From positions 1 through 22,483 of the forward strand of contig JAEZKJ010000111.1 of NCBI GenBank assembly GCA_023415545.1: 22,483 bases of DNA, given 5' to 3'. This document shows, piece by piece, positions 16,227 to 22,483 of the stretch. The notes beneath the pieces are model-generated. The model ran no database searches. It was not told the DNA's origin and saw only the letters and a program-made list of their open reading frames with translations. This DNA comes from Bacteroidota bacterium. GTDB taxonomy: Bacteria; Bacteroidota; Bacteroidia; Bacteroidales; Bacteroidaceae. The position numbers and the translations under genes were made by a program. The number at the start of each line of letters is the position of its first letter. The stretch's first letter is position 1.

Positions 16227-17627
16227 ATGGAACAAATTTTTGCCTATATAATAGGGATGGGTGCTGCAGTGATGATGCCTATAATTTTCACTATTCTTGG
16301 TGTTTCTATAGGTATAAAGCTTAGTAAGGCACTAAAAAGTGGACTTCTTGTTGGAGTCGGCTTTGTAGGACTCTCTATTGTAACTTCTCTTCTTACTAGT
16401 AGCTTAGGTCCTTCACTTAGCAAAGTTGTTGAGATTTACGGACTTCAGCTTAAAGTATTCGATATGGGTTGGCCTGCAGCAGCTGCTGTAGCTTACAACA
16501 CCTCTGTAGGTGCTTTGATAATCCCTGTTTGTCTTGTTGTAAACATTATTATGCTTCTAACAAAGACTACTCGTACTATAAATATCGATTTATGGAACTA
16601 TTGGCATTTTGCCTTTATTGGTGCCGTTGTATACTTTGCATTCGATAATATTTTTTGGGGATTCTTTGCTGCAGTAATATGCTACATGATTACTCTTGTA
16701 ATAGCCGATTATACTGCCGATAAATTTCAAGGTTTTTATAAAGGAATGGATGGAATATCAGTCCCACAGCCTTTCGTAGGTGGATTCGTTCCTTTTGCTA
16801 TTATCATCAACAAACTTCTTGATAAGATACCGGGATTCGAAAAACTTAATATCGATGCCGAGGGTATGAAGAAAAAGTTCGGTTTGCTTGGTGAACCTCT
16901 TTTCTTAGGTATTCTTGTTGGTTGTGGTATTGGTTTGCTAGCATGTAGAAGTGCTCAGGATATGGTTGATAATATACCATCAATCCTTGGACTTGGAATA
17001 AAGATGGGTGCTGTTATGGAACTTATTCCTAGAATTACAGTTCTATTCATTGAGGGTCTTCGTCCTATATCCGATGCAACAAAGGAGTTAGTAGCAAAGA
17101 AATTCAAAGGAGCTGTTGGTTTGAATATCGGTATGAGTCCTGCTTTGGTTATCGGTCACCCAACAACCTTGGTAGTATCTCTTCTTTTAATACCTGTAAC
17201 AATATTGCTTGCAGTAATCCTTCCGGGCAATCAATTCTTGCCATTGGCATCTCTAGCCGGTATGTTTTATCTATTCCCACTTGTGTTGCCGTATACAAAG
17301 GGAAATGTAGTTAAGACATTTATTATTGGGTTAGTGATAATCTTTATGGGATTATATTTTGTAACTTCACTTGCTCCATATTTTACTCAGGCAGCTCACG
17401 ATGTATACGAAAAGACTCAAGATGGTGCTGTAAATATACCTGCAGGATTTGAAGGTGGAGCATTAGATTTTGCAGGAAGTCCTTTTGCATGGATAATTTT
17501 TAAGTTGACTTATGGTCTTAAATATATTGGAGCAGCTATTTTAGTTGTTATAACAATGATCTCTCTTTTCTTTAATAGAAGAGCTATAATAAAATATCAA
17601 CGTGAACATAAAGAGATTGAAAAATAA
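16227..17627 (+). CDS. Galactitol-type PTS EIIC permease without EIIA/EIIB
   Basis: This 466-residue inner membrane protein matches the EIIC-GAT family (GatC-like): an N-terminal MGAAVMMPIIFTILGVSIG segment, many hydrophobic helices throughout, GWPAAAAVAYNTSVGALIIP (about 81-100), a cytoplasmic-loop-like stretch with KKKFGLLGEP (about 214-223), and IGMSPALVIGHPTTLVVSLL (about 297-316). A classical PTS permease needs EIIA and EIIB to phosphorylate its sugar; neither is fused to it or encoded in the window. It therefore probably works as a secondary carrier, or depends on distant partners. It lies 13 bp before kduI and after two other uronate-operon genes, so its substrate is probably a monomeric uronate or its isomerised keto form. 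Family is confident; substrate and mechanism are inference. Confidence 0.8.
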   Translation: MEQIFAYIIGMGAAVMMPIIFTILGVSIGIKLSKALKSGLLVGVGFVGLSIVTSLLTSSLGPSLSKVVEIYGLQLKVFDMGWPAAAAVAYNTSVGALIIPVCLVVNIIMLLTKTTRTINIDLWNYWHFAFIGAVVYFAFDNIFWGFFAAVICYMITLVIADYTADKFQGFYKGMDGISVPQPFVGGFVPFAIIINKLLDKIPGFEKLNIDAEGMKKKFGLLGEPLFLGILVGCGIGLLACRSAQDMVDNIPSILGLGIKMGAVMELIPRITVLFIEGLRPISDATKELVAKKFKGAVGLNIGMSPALVIGHPTTLVVSLLLIPVTILLAVILPGNQFLPLASLAGMFYLFPLVLPYTKGNVVKTFIIGLVIIFMGLYFVTSLAPYFTQAAHDVYEKTQDGAVNIPAGFEGGALDFAGSPFAWIIFKLTYGLKYIGAAILVVITMISLFFNRRAIIKYQREHKEIEK

Positions 17628-17640
17628 AAAATATATTTAT

Positions 17641-18564
17641 ATGAGAAAAAGATTATTAACTATTATGTTAGGTTTAGCTACTATGGCAACTGTAAACTCA
17701 CAAGTAAATTATAAGATGCAGATGGCTTGTCATCCTCAGGATGTTAAGACATACGATACAAACAGACTTCGTAGCAGTTTCCTTATGGAAAATGTAATGT
17801 GTGCTGATGAGATAAATGTTACATACTCTATGTATGATCGTTTTATCTTTGGTGGTGCTGTACCTGTTAAAAAAGAACTTGTTCTTGAAACTATTGATCC
17901 TTTGAAAGCTCCATATTTCCTATTCTCACGTGAGTTAGGTGTAATAAATGTTGGTGGCGAAGGTATAGTAACTGTTGATGGAAAAGAGTATGAACTTAAG
18001 TTTAAAGATGCTCTTTATGTAGGTAGAGGTAGTGAGAAAGTTACTTTTAAGAGTAAAGATTCTTCAAACCCTGCTAAATTCTATATCAACTCGGCTCCTG
18101 CTCATAAAGAGTATAAAACTCAGCTTATCACAATCGATGGACGCAAAGGTTCATTGAAAGCAAACTCATTCCCTGCAGGTAAGATGGAGGAGAGCAATGA
18201 CCGTGTTATCAATCAGCTTATTGTGAAAAATGTTCTTAAAGAGGGACCTTGTCAACTTCAAATGGGTCTTACAGAACTAAAACCAGGTAGTGTATGGAAT
18301 ACAATGCCTGCACATACTCATAGCCGTAGAATTGAGGCATATTTCTATTTCAATGTTCCAGAAGGTAACTCAATTTGTCACTTCATGGGTGAACCTCAAG
18401 AGGAGAGAATAGTTTGGATGCAGAATGAGCAAGCAATTATGTCTCCTGAGTGGTCTATACATGCTGCTGCAGGTACTAGCAACTATATGTTCATTTGGGG
18501 TATGGCAGGTGAAAATCTTGACTATGGTGATATGGATAAGATCAAATATACTGAGATGAGATAA
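17641..18564 (+). CDS. kduI: KduI, 5-keto-4-deoxyuronate isomerase with an apparent signal peptide
   Basis: KduI converts 4-deoxy-L-threo-5-hexosulose uronate, released from unsaturated uronates, into 3-deoxy-D-glycero-2,5-hexodiulosonate, the KduD substrate. The 307-residue protein aligns along the whole of E. coli KduI (278 residues), and all four zinc ligands are present: His225, His227 and Glu232 in MPAHTHSRRIEAYFYFN, and His274 in SPEWSIHAAAGT. They sit exactly 29 residues later than the E. coli ligands (His196, His198, Glu203, His245), as I recall them. The extra 29 residues begin MRKRLLTIMLGLATMATVNS, a Sec-type signal peptide, so the enzyme is probably periplasmic. I chose the ATG at 17641 over the in-frame ATG at 17602, because 17602 lies inside the permease gene and would put a charged, polar stretch before the signal. 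It is last in the operon, followed by a strong terminator. Confidence 0.95.
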   Translation: MRKRLLTIMLGLATMATVNSQVNYKMQMACHPQDVKTYDTNRLRSSFLMENVMCADEINVTYSMYDRFIFGGAVPVKKELVLETIDPLKAPYFLFSRELGVINVGGEGIVTVDGKEYELKFKDALYVGRGSEKVTFKSKDSSNPAKFYINSAPAHKEYKTQLITIDGRKGSLKANSFPAGKMEESNDRVINQLIVKNVLKEGPCQLQMGLTELKPGSVWNTMPAHTHSRRIEAYFYFNVPEGNSICHFMGEPQEERIVWMQNEQAIMSPEWSIHAAAGTSNYMFIWGMAGENLDYGDMDKIKYTEMR

Positions 18565-18581
18565 TTTCCTATTGAATTTTT

Positions 18582-18613
18582 AAAAGAGTTCAGCTTTTCG
18601 CTGAACTCTTTTT
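18582..18613 (+). terminator. Rho-independent terminator of the kduD-kduI operon
   Basis: AAAAGAGTTCAGC (18582-18594) pairs perfectly over 13 bp with GCTGAACTCTTTT (18600-18612) around loop TTTTC, and the T-run gives the terminator tail. It lies 18 bp after the kduI stop and marks the right end of the utilization locus. Confidence 0.93.
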
Positions 18614-18698
18614 ATTTATAAGAAGTTTTATTATAATTCTTTCGACAATTTTCTAAACTCTTTTAATACAATTCTTCATTTATCATTGTATGCCACCT

Positions 18699-18757
18699 GT
18701 TTCACATTGTGAAACGGATAACTGGCAGTGTGAAACAGCTGTTTCACACTGTGAAAC
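18699..18757. repeat. Cluster of five GTTTCACA / TGTGAAAC palindromic units
   Basis: The 8-mer GTTTCACA or its complement TGTGAAAC occurs at 18699-18706, 18708-18715, 18729-18736, 18741-18748 and 18750-18757. They build two 17-bp dyads (18699-18715 and 18741-18757) and a perfect 26-bp palindrome (18726-18751, half-site CAGTGTGAAACAG). The block lies between the ends of two convergent genes, so it is unlikely to be an operator for either. No T-run follows. It could be a genome-wide palindromic repeat, a protein-binding array or a strong RNA structure. The units contain TGTGA, the CRP half-site, but without CRP spacing. Confidence 0.85.
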
Positions 18758-18798
18758 GAACTTATTATTTAAAAGTTTTATACTTTACAATTTAATCT

Positions 18799-19311
18799 TT
18801 ATATAATGTCTATCTGACACATGCTCATTGCTTTCAATGCATTTTCATGATTCTCAACAGTAGTACCTGCACAACATGATGAGTCAACCTTTATTGTAAC
18901 CTCAGGCATAGCTGCTTTTACTATCATAGCATTCGATATTACGCATATATCAGTACATACACCAACAAACTCAATCTCTTCAACATCCTCTAATGTTGAT
19001 AAATATTTTGCAAGTTCAAGTGAGCCGAATGTAGGCTTTTCGAATATTATACACTCATTATAACGTAATTGAGAAACAATACGCCACCCCTCAGTTCCAC
19101 GAATACAGTGTTCGACTGGTAATTTTTTACCCTCTTGACTATTAAGATAGTTTTCAGGATGTGTGTCTTGAGTAAATATTACTTCATCTCCATTGCTTAT
19201 GTAGTTATCTATTTTATCCTTGATTTTGTCAATGATTTTTTCTCCCTCTTTATTTGCTAGAGTACCTGTGATGAAGTCTACTTGCATATCAATAACTACT
19301 AATATCTTCAT
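18799..19311 (-). CDS. Nicotinamidase / isochorismatase-family cysteine hydrolase
   Basis: The 170-residue protein has the catalytic triad of this family: Asp8 (VVIDMQVDF), Lys92 (FEKPTFGS) and Cys123 in GVCTDICV. Likely metal-site residues are Asp49 and His51 (TQDTHPENY) and His68 (VEHCIRGTEGW). The HCIRGTEGW pattern is close to nicotinamidases (PncA), which hydrolyse nicotinamide to nicotinic acid in NAD salvage, but this protein is shorter than typical PncA (about 185-215 residues). No signal peptide, so cytoplasmic. It is transcribed alone and diverges from the DUF2148 gene, with a candidate promoter at 19343-19350. Family is sure; substrate is not. Confidence 0.88.
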   Translation of the reverse strand: MKILVVIDMQVDFITGTLANKEGEKIIDKIKDKIDNYISNGDEVIFTQDTHPENYLNSQEGKKLPVEHCIRGTEGWRIVSQLRYNECIIFEKPTFGSLELAKYLSTLEDVEEIEFVGVCTDICVISNAMIVKAAMPEVTIKVDSSCCAGTTVENHENALKAMSMCQIDII

Positions 19312-19342
19312 ATTTAAATATATTGTTTGTTAATCAATGGAA

Positions 19343-19350
19343 CAAACTTA
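19343..19350 (-). promoter_or_regulatory. Candidate -7 element for the cysteine hydrolase gene
   Basis: On the minus strand TAAGTTTG matches TAnnTTTG exactly and lies 31 bp before the ATG at 19311. No TTTG was found at the -33 position. Confidence 0.45.
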
Positions 19351-19389
19351 GTTAATAAATAGTTAAGATGAAAATTCTTATTTTTTATT

Positions 19390-19397
19390 TATATTTG
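19390..19397 (+). promoter_or_regulatory. Candidate -7 element for the DUF2148 gene
   Basis: TATATTTG matches TAnnTTTG exactly and ends 39 bp before the ATG at 19437. The -33 position has only TTAAG. Together with 19343-19350 it forms a back-to-back divergent promoter pair in the 125-bp intergenic space. Confidence 0.5.
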
Positions 19398-19436
19398 AAA
19401 AAATATGATTTACAGAATATAACTTAACAAATAATT

Positions 19437-19973
19437 ATGATATTGAACGAAAGAGATGAGCGTCATGAGCATATTCTTAATGTAGTAAGAGAGATGATGA
19501 CTGCTGCACGCACTGCTCCAAAAGGGAAAGGTATAGATGCTATAGAAATTATTGCCATAACAGGTGATGATATTGTTGCACTTAGTGAAGAGATGAAAAA
19601 TGTGTTTAATGAGAATGGGTTTAAATTCTTTCTTCGTGATGCAGATAATATTTTATCGGCTGAGGCTGTTATTTTAATAGGAACTAAAGAGCATCCTCAA
19701 GGTTTGAATTGTGGATATTGTGGCTATTCATGCTGTTTGGATAGAAAAGAGGGGGTACCTTGTGCTATCAACTCTATAGATGTAGGTATAGCAATAGGAT
19801 CAGCTTGTGCAATGGCTGCTGATTTACGTGTTGATACTCGTGTAATGTTTTCAGCAGGACTTGCTGCTCAACGATTAGGATTACTCGTTGATTGTCATCA
19901 AGTTATAGCTATTCCTGTTTCTGCTTCTTCAAAAAATCCATTTTTTGATAGAAAACCTAAAGAGCAGAAGTAA
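19437..19973 (+). CDS. DUF2148 ferredoxin-domain protein
   Basis: The 178-residue protein has the hallmark DUF2148 Cys cluster: Cys92, Cys95, Cys99 and Cys100 in NCGYCGYSCC, then Cys109 (GVPC) and Cys124 (GSAC). This suggests an iron-sulfur cluster. The N-terminus (ERHEHILNVVREMMTAARTAPKGKG) resembles other DUF2148 proteins. It is cytoplasmic, without signal peptide or membrane helix. The role of the family is unknown. It is probably co-transcribed with the TerB-DnaJ gene, which starts 28 bp later. Confidence 0.85.
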   Translation: MILNERDERHEHILNVVREMMTAARTAPKGKGIDAIEIIAITGDDIVALSEEMKNVFNENGFKFFLRDADNILSAEAVILIGTKEHPQGLNCGYCGYSCCLDRKEGVPCAINSIDVGIAIGSACAMAADLRVDTRVMFSAGLAAQRLGLLVDCHQVIAIPVSASSKNPFFDRKPKEQK

Positions 19974-20001
19974 TAATAGTTTTTATAATAAAAAGAATTA
20001 T

Positions 20002-20784
20002 ATGGCATACGGTAAATGGATTGGTGGATTTCTGGGATTTATAAATACTCATAGTGTTCTTGGAGCAATAGCCGGATTTGTGTTGGGCTCTATATTTGAT
20101 ATTTATTCGGATAGGAAACAACAAAGTTCATATTCCGATAGTTCATACGACGATATATTAAATAGTCCACAACAGGGTGAGCGAAACGGATTCCTTTTCT
20201 CGTTAATGGTTCTTTCAGCACATATAATACAAGCTGATGGAAAAATTATGCACTCAGAGATGGAGTTGGTGAGAACTTTCTTAAGAAACTCATTTGGTGA
20301 AAATGCTGTTTCACAAGGTAATGATATACTTTTAAAACTATTTGAATATAGAAAACTAAAAGGAGAGACAGTTTGGAACCAGCAAATACGCTCATCATGT
20401 CATGAAATGGCTAGGTCGATGCCTGAGGAGTACAGGATTCAACTTATTGCTTTTTTGGCTCAAATAGCAAAGGTAGATGGTAAAGTAGATAGTGTTGAGG
20501 TTGATGCTCTTAAAGATATAGCTGTTAATCTTAATCTGAATCCTGGAGTAGTAGATAGCATGTTTGCTCTTGGTGGTTCTTCACTTGAAGATGCATACAA
20601 AGTTCTTGGCATTTCATCCAGTGCTACTGATGAAGAGGTAAGGAGTGCCTATAGAAGAATGGTTATGCTGAATCATCCCGATAAGGTAGCAAACCTTGGT
20701 GAGGATATTCGTGAGGCTGCAACAAAGAAACTTCAAGAGATTAATCATGCCAAGGATATAATTTATAAAGCACGAAATTTATAG
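20002..20784 (+). CDS. TerB-DnaJ (DjlA-like) co-chaperone
   Basis: This 260-residue protein has a glycine-rich hydrophobic N-terminal segment (about 5-33, WIGGFLGFINTHSVLGAIAGFVLG) that may anchor it to the membrane, a TerB-like domain (about 60-185, with two ADGK/VDGK acidic motifs), and a C-terminal J domain (about 192-258) with the essential HPD motif in MLNHPDKV. J domains stimulate DnaK-type chaperones, and the layout matches DjlA-like proteins. I chose the ATG at 20002 rather than the in-frame ATG at 19945, because 19945 lies inside the DUF2148 gene and adds a polar run (IENLKSRSNNSFYNKKNY) before the hydrophobic segment. It is followed after 14 bp by the oxidoreductase gene. No link to the utilization locus is evident. 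Confidence 0.88.
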   Translation: MAYGKWIGGFLGFINTHSVLGAIAGFVLGSIFDIYSDRKQQSSYSDSSYDDILNSPQQGERNGFLFSLMVLSAHIIQADGKIMHSEMELVRTFLRNSFGENAVSQGNDILLKLFEYRKLKGETVWNQQIRSSCHEMARSMPEEYRIQLIAFLAQIAKVDGKVDSVEVDALKDIAVNLNLNPGVVDSMFALGGSSLEDAYKVLGISSSATDEEVRSAYRRMVMLNHPDKVANLGEDIREAATKKLQEINHAKDIIYKARNL

Positions 20785-20798
20785 TAAAACATATACTT

Positions 20799-21770
20799 AT
20801 GTTCAAAGTAGGAATTATCGGTACTGGATGGATTGCCCAAAAAATGGTTGTTACCCTATCATCATTAGAGGGGTATTGTGTTCATGCCGTAGGTTCGAGA
20901 TCAAAGAATAGTGCAGATAGCTTTGCCGAGAAGTGGAATATAAATAGATCTTATGATAGTTATGAAAAGCTTGTTGAGGATGAAGAGATAGATTTGGTAT
21001 ATATTGCGACTCCTCACTCTCATCATTTTGAGCATGCTATGCTCGCTATTAATAATGGAAAGCCTGTATTAGTTGAGAAAGCATTCACTGCCAATAGCCG
21101 ACAAGCTGAAGAGTTGATTTCTGCTGCCAAAAGTAAAGGCGTTTTTATCACTGAAGCTATCTGGACAAGGTATATGCCATTATCGGAAAAAATAAAAGAA
21201 CTTTTAAAGAGTGGAATAATAGGTGAGCCGCGAGTACTTACTGCTACGTTATGTTATATGATGCAGAATAACGAGAGGATATTGAAACCGGAACTTTGCG
21301 GTGGGGCTCTTCTCGATCTTGGAGTTTATACTCTTAACTTTGCACGAATGTATTTTGGTACTGATATAATTCAAACTGTCAGCAACTGCATAATGGGGGA
21401 AACAGGAGTTGATATGCATGAGTCTATATCACTGACTTTTGCTGATGGAAAGATGGCGAATCTGCAGTCAGGCGCACTATGCTTGAATGATAGGCAAGGT
21501 ATTATAAGTGGTACTAAGGGTTATATACGTGTTGATAATATAAATTGTCCTACTCAGGTAGATGTTTATCAAAATTATGTTCATGTGGGAACTTACATGG
21601 CTCCCAAAGAGATGATAACAGGTTACGAATATCAGGTTATAGAATGTAAGAGATGTATTGATAAAGGGCTTTTGGAATCACCAATGATGCCTCATAAGGA
21701 GACAATAAGCATCATGAAACAGATGGATGAATTGCGAAAGGAGTGGGGAGTGATATATCCTATGGATTAA
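20799..21770 (+). CDS. Gfo/Idh/MocA-family oxidoreductase
   Basis: This 323-residue cytoplasmic NAD(P)-dependent oxidoreductase has the Rossmann motif GIIGTGWIA (5-13), YIATPHSHH (68-76), the catalytic-region LVEKAFTAN (91-99, with Ala where EKP is usual), EAIWTRYMP (119-127), and the second-domain LLDLGVYTLNFAR. EAIWTR and LDLGVY are typical of the dimeric dihydrodiol dehydrogenase-like branch, which oxidises or reduces sugars or related polyols. It is the last gene of the DUF2148-DjlA-oxidoreductase run, closed by a strong palindromic terminator. Substrate cannot be read from sequence. Confidence 0.9.
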   Translation: MFKVGIIGTGWIAQKMVVTLSSLEGYCVHAVGSRSKNSADSFAEKWNINRSYDSYEKLVEDEEIDLVYIATPHSHHFEHAMLAINNGKPVLVEKAFTANSRQAEELISAAKSKGVFITEAIWTRYMPLSEKIKELLKSGIIGEPRVLTATLCYMMQNNERILKPELCGGALLDLGVYTLNFARMYFGTDIIQTVSNCIMGETGVDMHESISLTFADGKMANLQSGALCLNDRQGIISGTKGYIRVDNINCPTQVDVYQNYVHVGTYMAPKEMITGYEYQVIECKRCIDKGLLESPMMPHKETISIMKQMDELRKEWGVIYPMD

Positions 21771-21790
21771 TATAATATGAATAGTATATT

Positions 21791-21837
21791 AACTAAAAAA
21801 GCGAGGTTAGCATTATGCTAACCTCGCTTTTTTAGTT
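21791..21837. terminator. Perfect 23-bp palindromic, probably two-way terminator
   Basis: A 23-bp arm (21791-21813, core GCGAGGTTAGCAT) is the exact complement of 21815-21837 around a single central T. A six-A run opens and a six-T run closes the GC core, so it can work as an intrinsic terminator on both strands. It lies between the converging oxidoreductase and esterase genes. Confidence 0.93.
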
Positions 21838-21850
21838 TTATCCAATATCT

Positions 21851-22483
21851 TTATTTAAATAATCTTTGTGAAAAGTTTGCCAAATTCTTTCTACAGTTCA
21901 TCCATGTATGACCACCATCTGTAACAACAGTTTCATGTTTAACTCCCTTTTCTGTAAGAACTTTATCAAGCTGTTCTGCTGAATTATATAGAAAATCATC
22001 TTTACCACAGCTTAGCCACAATAGTTTTACATTATTGTTTAACTCGGTTGAAGGAGCATATAAATCGGTGAAATTCTTTTCAATCTCAGGACCAAAAATA
22101 GCCGGAGCAAGAGCGCATACCCAGTGAAATTTATAAGGGTTTCCAAGTCCGGCAGCCAATGTTTGGCGACCACCAAGTGAGAAACCTGCAATAGCTCGAT
22201 TGTCAGCATCAGCAGCTACTTTATAGTTGCTCTCAACAAATGGAATTACCTCTTCTAATATCTCTTTTGTCACTTTATCAGTAGATAAAACATCCTGCTG
22301 AAACTCCATTTTACGATATTGCATCTCAGGATATGCATTTGCATAAGGCATGACTACAATCATCTTCTTTGCAGCACCATCAGCGATTAGATTATCGAGA
22401 ATAACATTTACCTTACCTACTTTGAACCATGTTTCATAAGTATCGGTCATACCATGTATCAAATATAGCACAGGATATTTAGT
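21851..22483 (-). CDS. CE1 / esterase-D-like alpha/beta hydrolase, cut by the right edge
   Basis: The visible 210 residues are the C-terminal part of an alpha/beta hydrolase of the putative-esterase family (esterase D, CE1 feruloyl/acetyl esterases). It shows YLIHGMTD with the oxyanion-region HG, the nucleophile Ser in AGFSLGGRQ (visible residue 102), the acid Asp in SCGKDDFLYN (about 162-163) and the catalytic His in TDGGHTWMNCRKNL (192). The reading frame continues to the edge as T-K-Y-P-V-L-Y-L-I-H-G, so the GTG at 22471 is internal and the true start is outside the window. The N-terminus is unseen, so secretion cannot be judged. CE1-type esterases often remove acyl groups from plant polysaccharides, but it lies away from the utilization locus, past unrelated genes. 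Confidence 0.85.
   Translation of the reverse strand, partial: TKYPVLYLIHGMTDTYETWFKVGKVNVILDNLIADGAAKKMIVVMPYANAYPEMQYRKMEFQQDVLSTDKVTKEILEEVIPFVESNYKVAADADNRAIAGFSLGGRQTLAAGLGNPYKFHWVCALAPAIFGPEIEKNFTDLYAPSTELNNNVKLLWLSCGKDDFLYNSAEQLDKVLTEKGVKHETVVTDGGHTWMNCRKNLANFSQRLFK

Noticed and set aside
17602..17640. Upstream ATG at 17602 as the kduI start
   Set aside because: It lies inside the permease gene and would place a long charged stretch ahead of the signal peptide. The ATG at 17641 starts directly with M-R-K-R and the hydrophobic core.
18699..18757. CRISPR-like array
   Set aside because: The units are 8 bp, alternate in orientation and have unequal gaps of 1, 13, 4 and 1 bp. There are no spacers of constant length and no cas genes.
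19945..20001. ATG at 19945 as the start of the TerB-DnaJ protein
   Set aside because: It overlaps the end of the DUF2148 gene and adds 19 polar residues before the hydrophobic N-terminus that starts at 20002.
22469..22471. GTG at 22471 as the esterase start
   Set aside because: The frame is open to the window edge and the upstream residues (T-K-Y-P) belong to the usual beta-strand before the HG motif, so this Val is internal.
18799..22483. Right-hand genes as part of the utilization locus
   Set aside because: They follow a strong terminator and a repeat block, switch strand twice, and encode proteins (cysteine hydrolase, DUF2148, DjlA-like) with no evident tie to glycan use. Only the esterase could be related, and the evidence is weak.

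Overview
The window is AT-rich DNA from a member of the Bacteroidota, most likely a Bacteroidales bacterium of the Bacteroides/Prevotella type. The support is a SusC/SusD pair, a hybrid two-component regulator of the Bacteroides type, Sec signal peptides ending in A-Q, almost no Shine-Dalgarno sequences, and several TAnnTTTG-type -7 elements. Genes fill most of it. I see no tRNA, rRNA, transposase, phage gene or CRISPR array.

Positions 1-18612 read as one polysaccharide utilization locus for a uronic-acid-containing glycan. At the left edge is the start of a leftward secreted protein. Next comes a rightward pair coupled by an ATGA overlap: a secreted BNR_4 beta-propeller protein with residues resembling ulvan-type propeller lyases, and a GH105-DUF2264 fusion expected to hydrolyse unsaturated uronyl oligosaccharides. 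A 1351-residue hybrid sensor/regulator lies on the opposite strand, its 3' end overlapping the fusion gene. Diverging from it are susC and susD, closed by a strong terminator. A second rightward operon follows: a KduD-like dehydrogenase, a secreted DUF4350/GATase-like protein, a galactitol-type PTS EIIC permease with no EIIA or EIIB nearby, and KduI, again closed by a strong terminator.

The most interesting feature is the second operon. Its KduI is clearly the zinc isomerase, but it carries an extra 29 residues at the N-terminus that look like a Sec signal peptide. The neighbouring permease has no phosphorylation partners, while the KduD-like enzyme has no signal peptide. Together they suggest a route in which unsaturated uronate is released and isomerised in the periplasm, imported by a stand-alone EIIC-type carrier, and reduced in the cytoplasm. 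This is inference.

Non-coding DNA holds candidate control sites: an exact 14-bp motif shared by the enzyme-gene and susC upstream regions, repeated motifs between the regulator and susC, a CRP-geometry dyad and an AT-rich dyad before kduD, and a hairpin between kduD and the next gene.

From 18613 to the right edge the content changes to apparently unrelated genes. A cluster of five 8-bp GTTTCACA/TGTGAAAC units is followed by a leftward nicotinamidase/isochorismatase-family hydrolase, a divergent DUF2148 iron-sulfur protein, a TerB-DnaJ protein and a Gfo/Idh/MocA oxidoreductase. A palindromic two-way terminator then separates these from a leftward CE1/esterase-D-like gene cut by the right edge.
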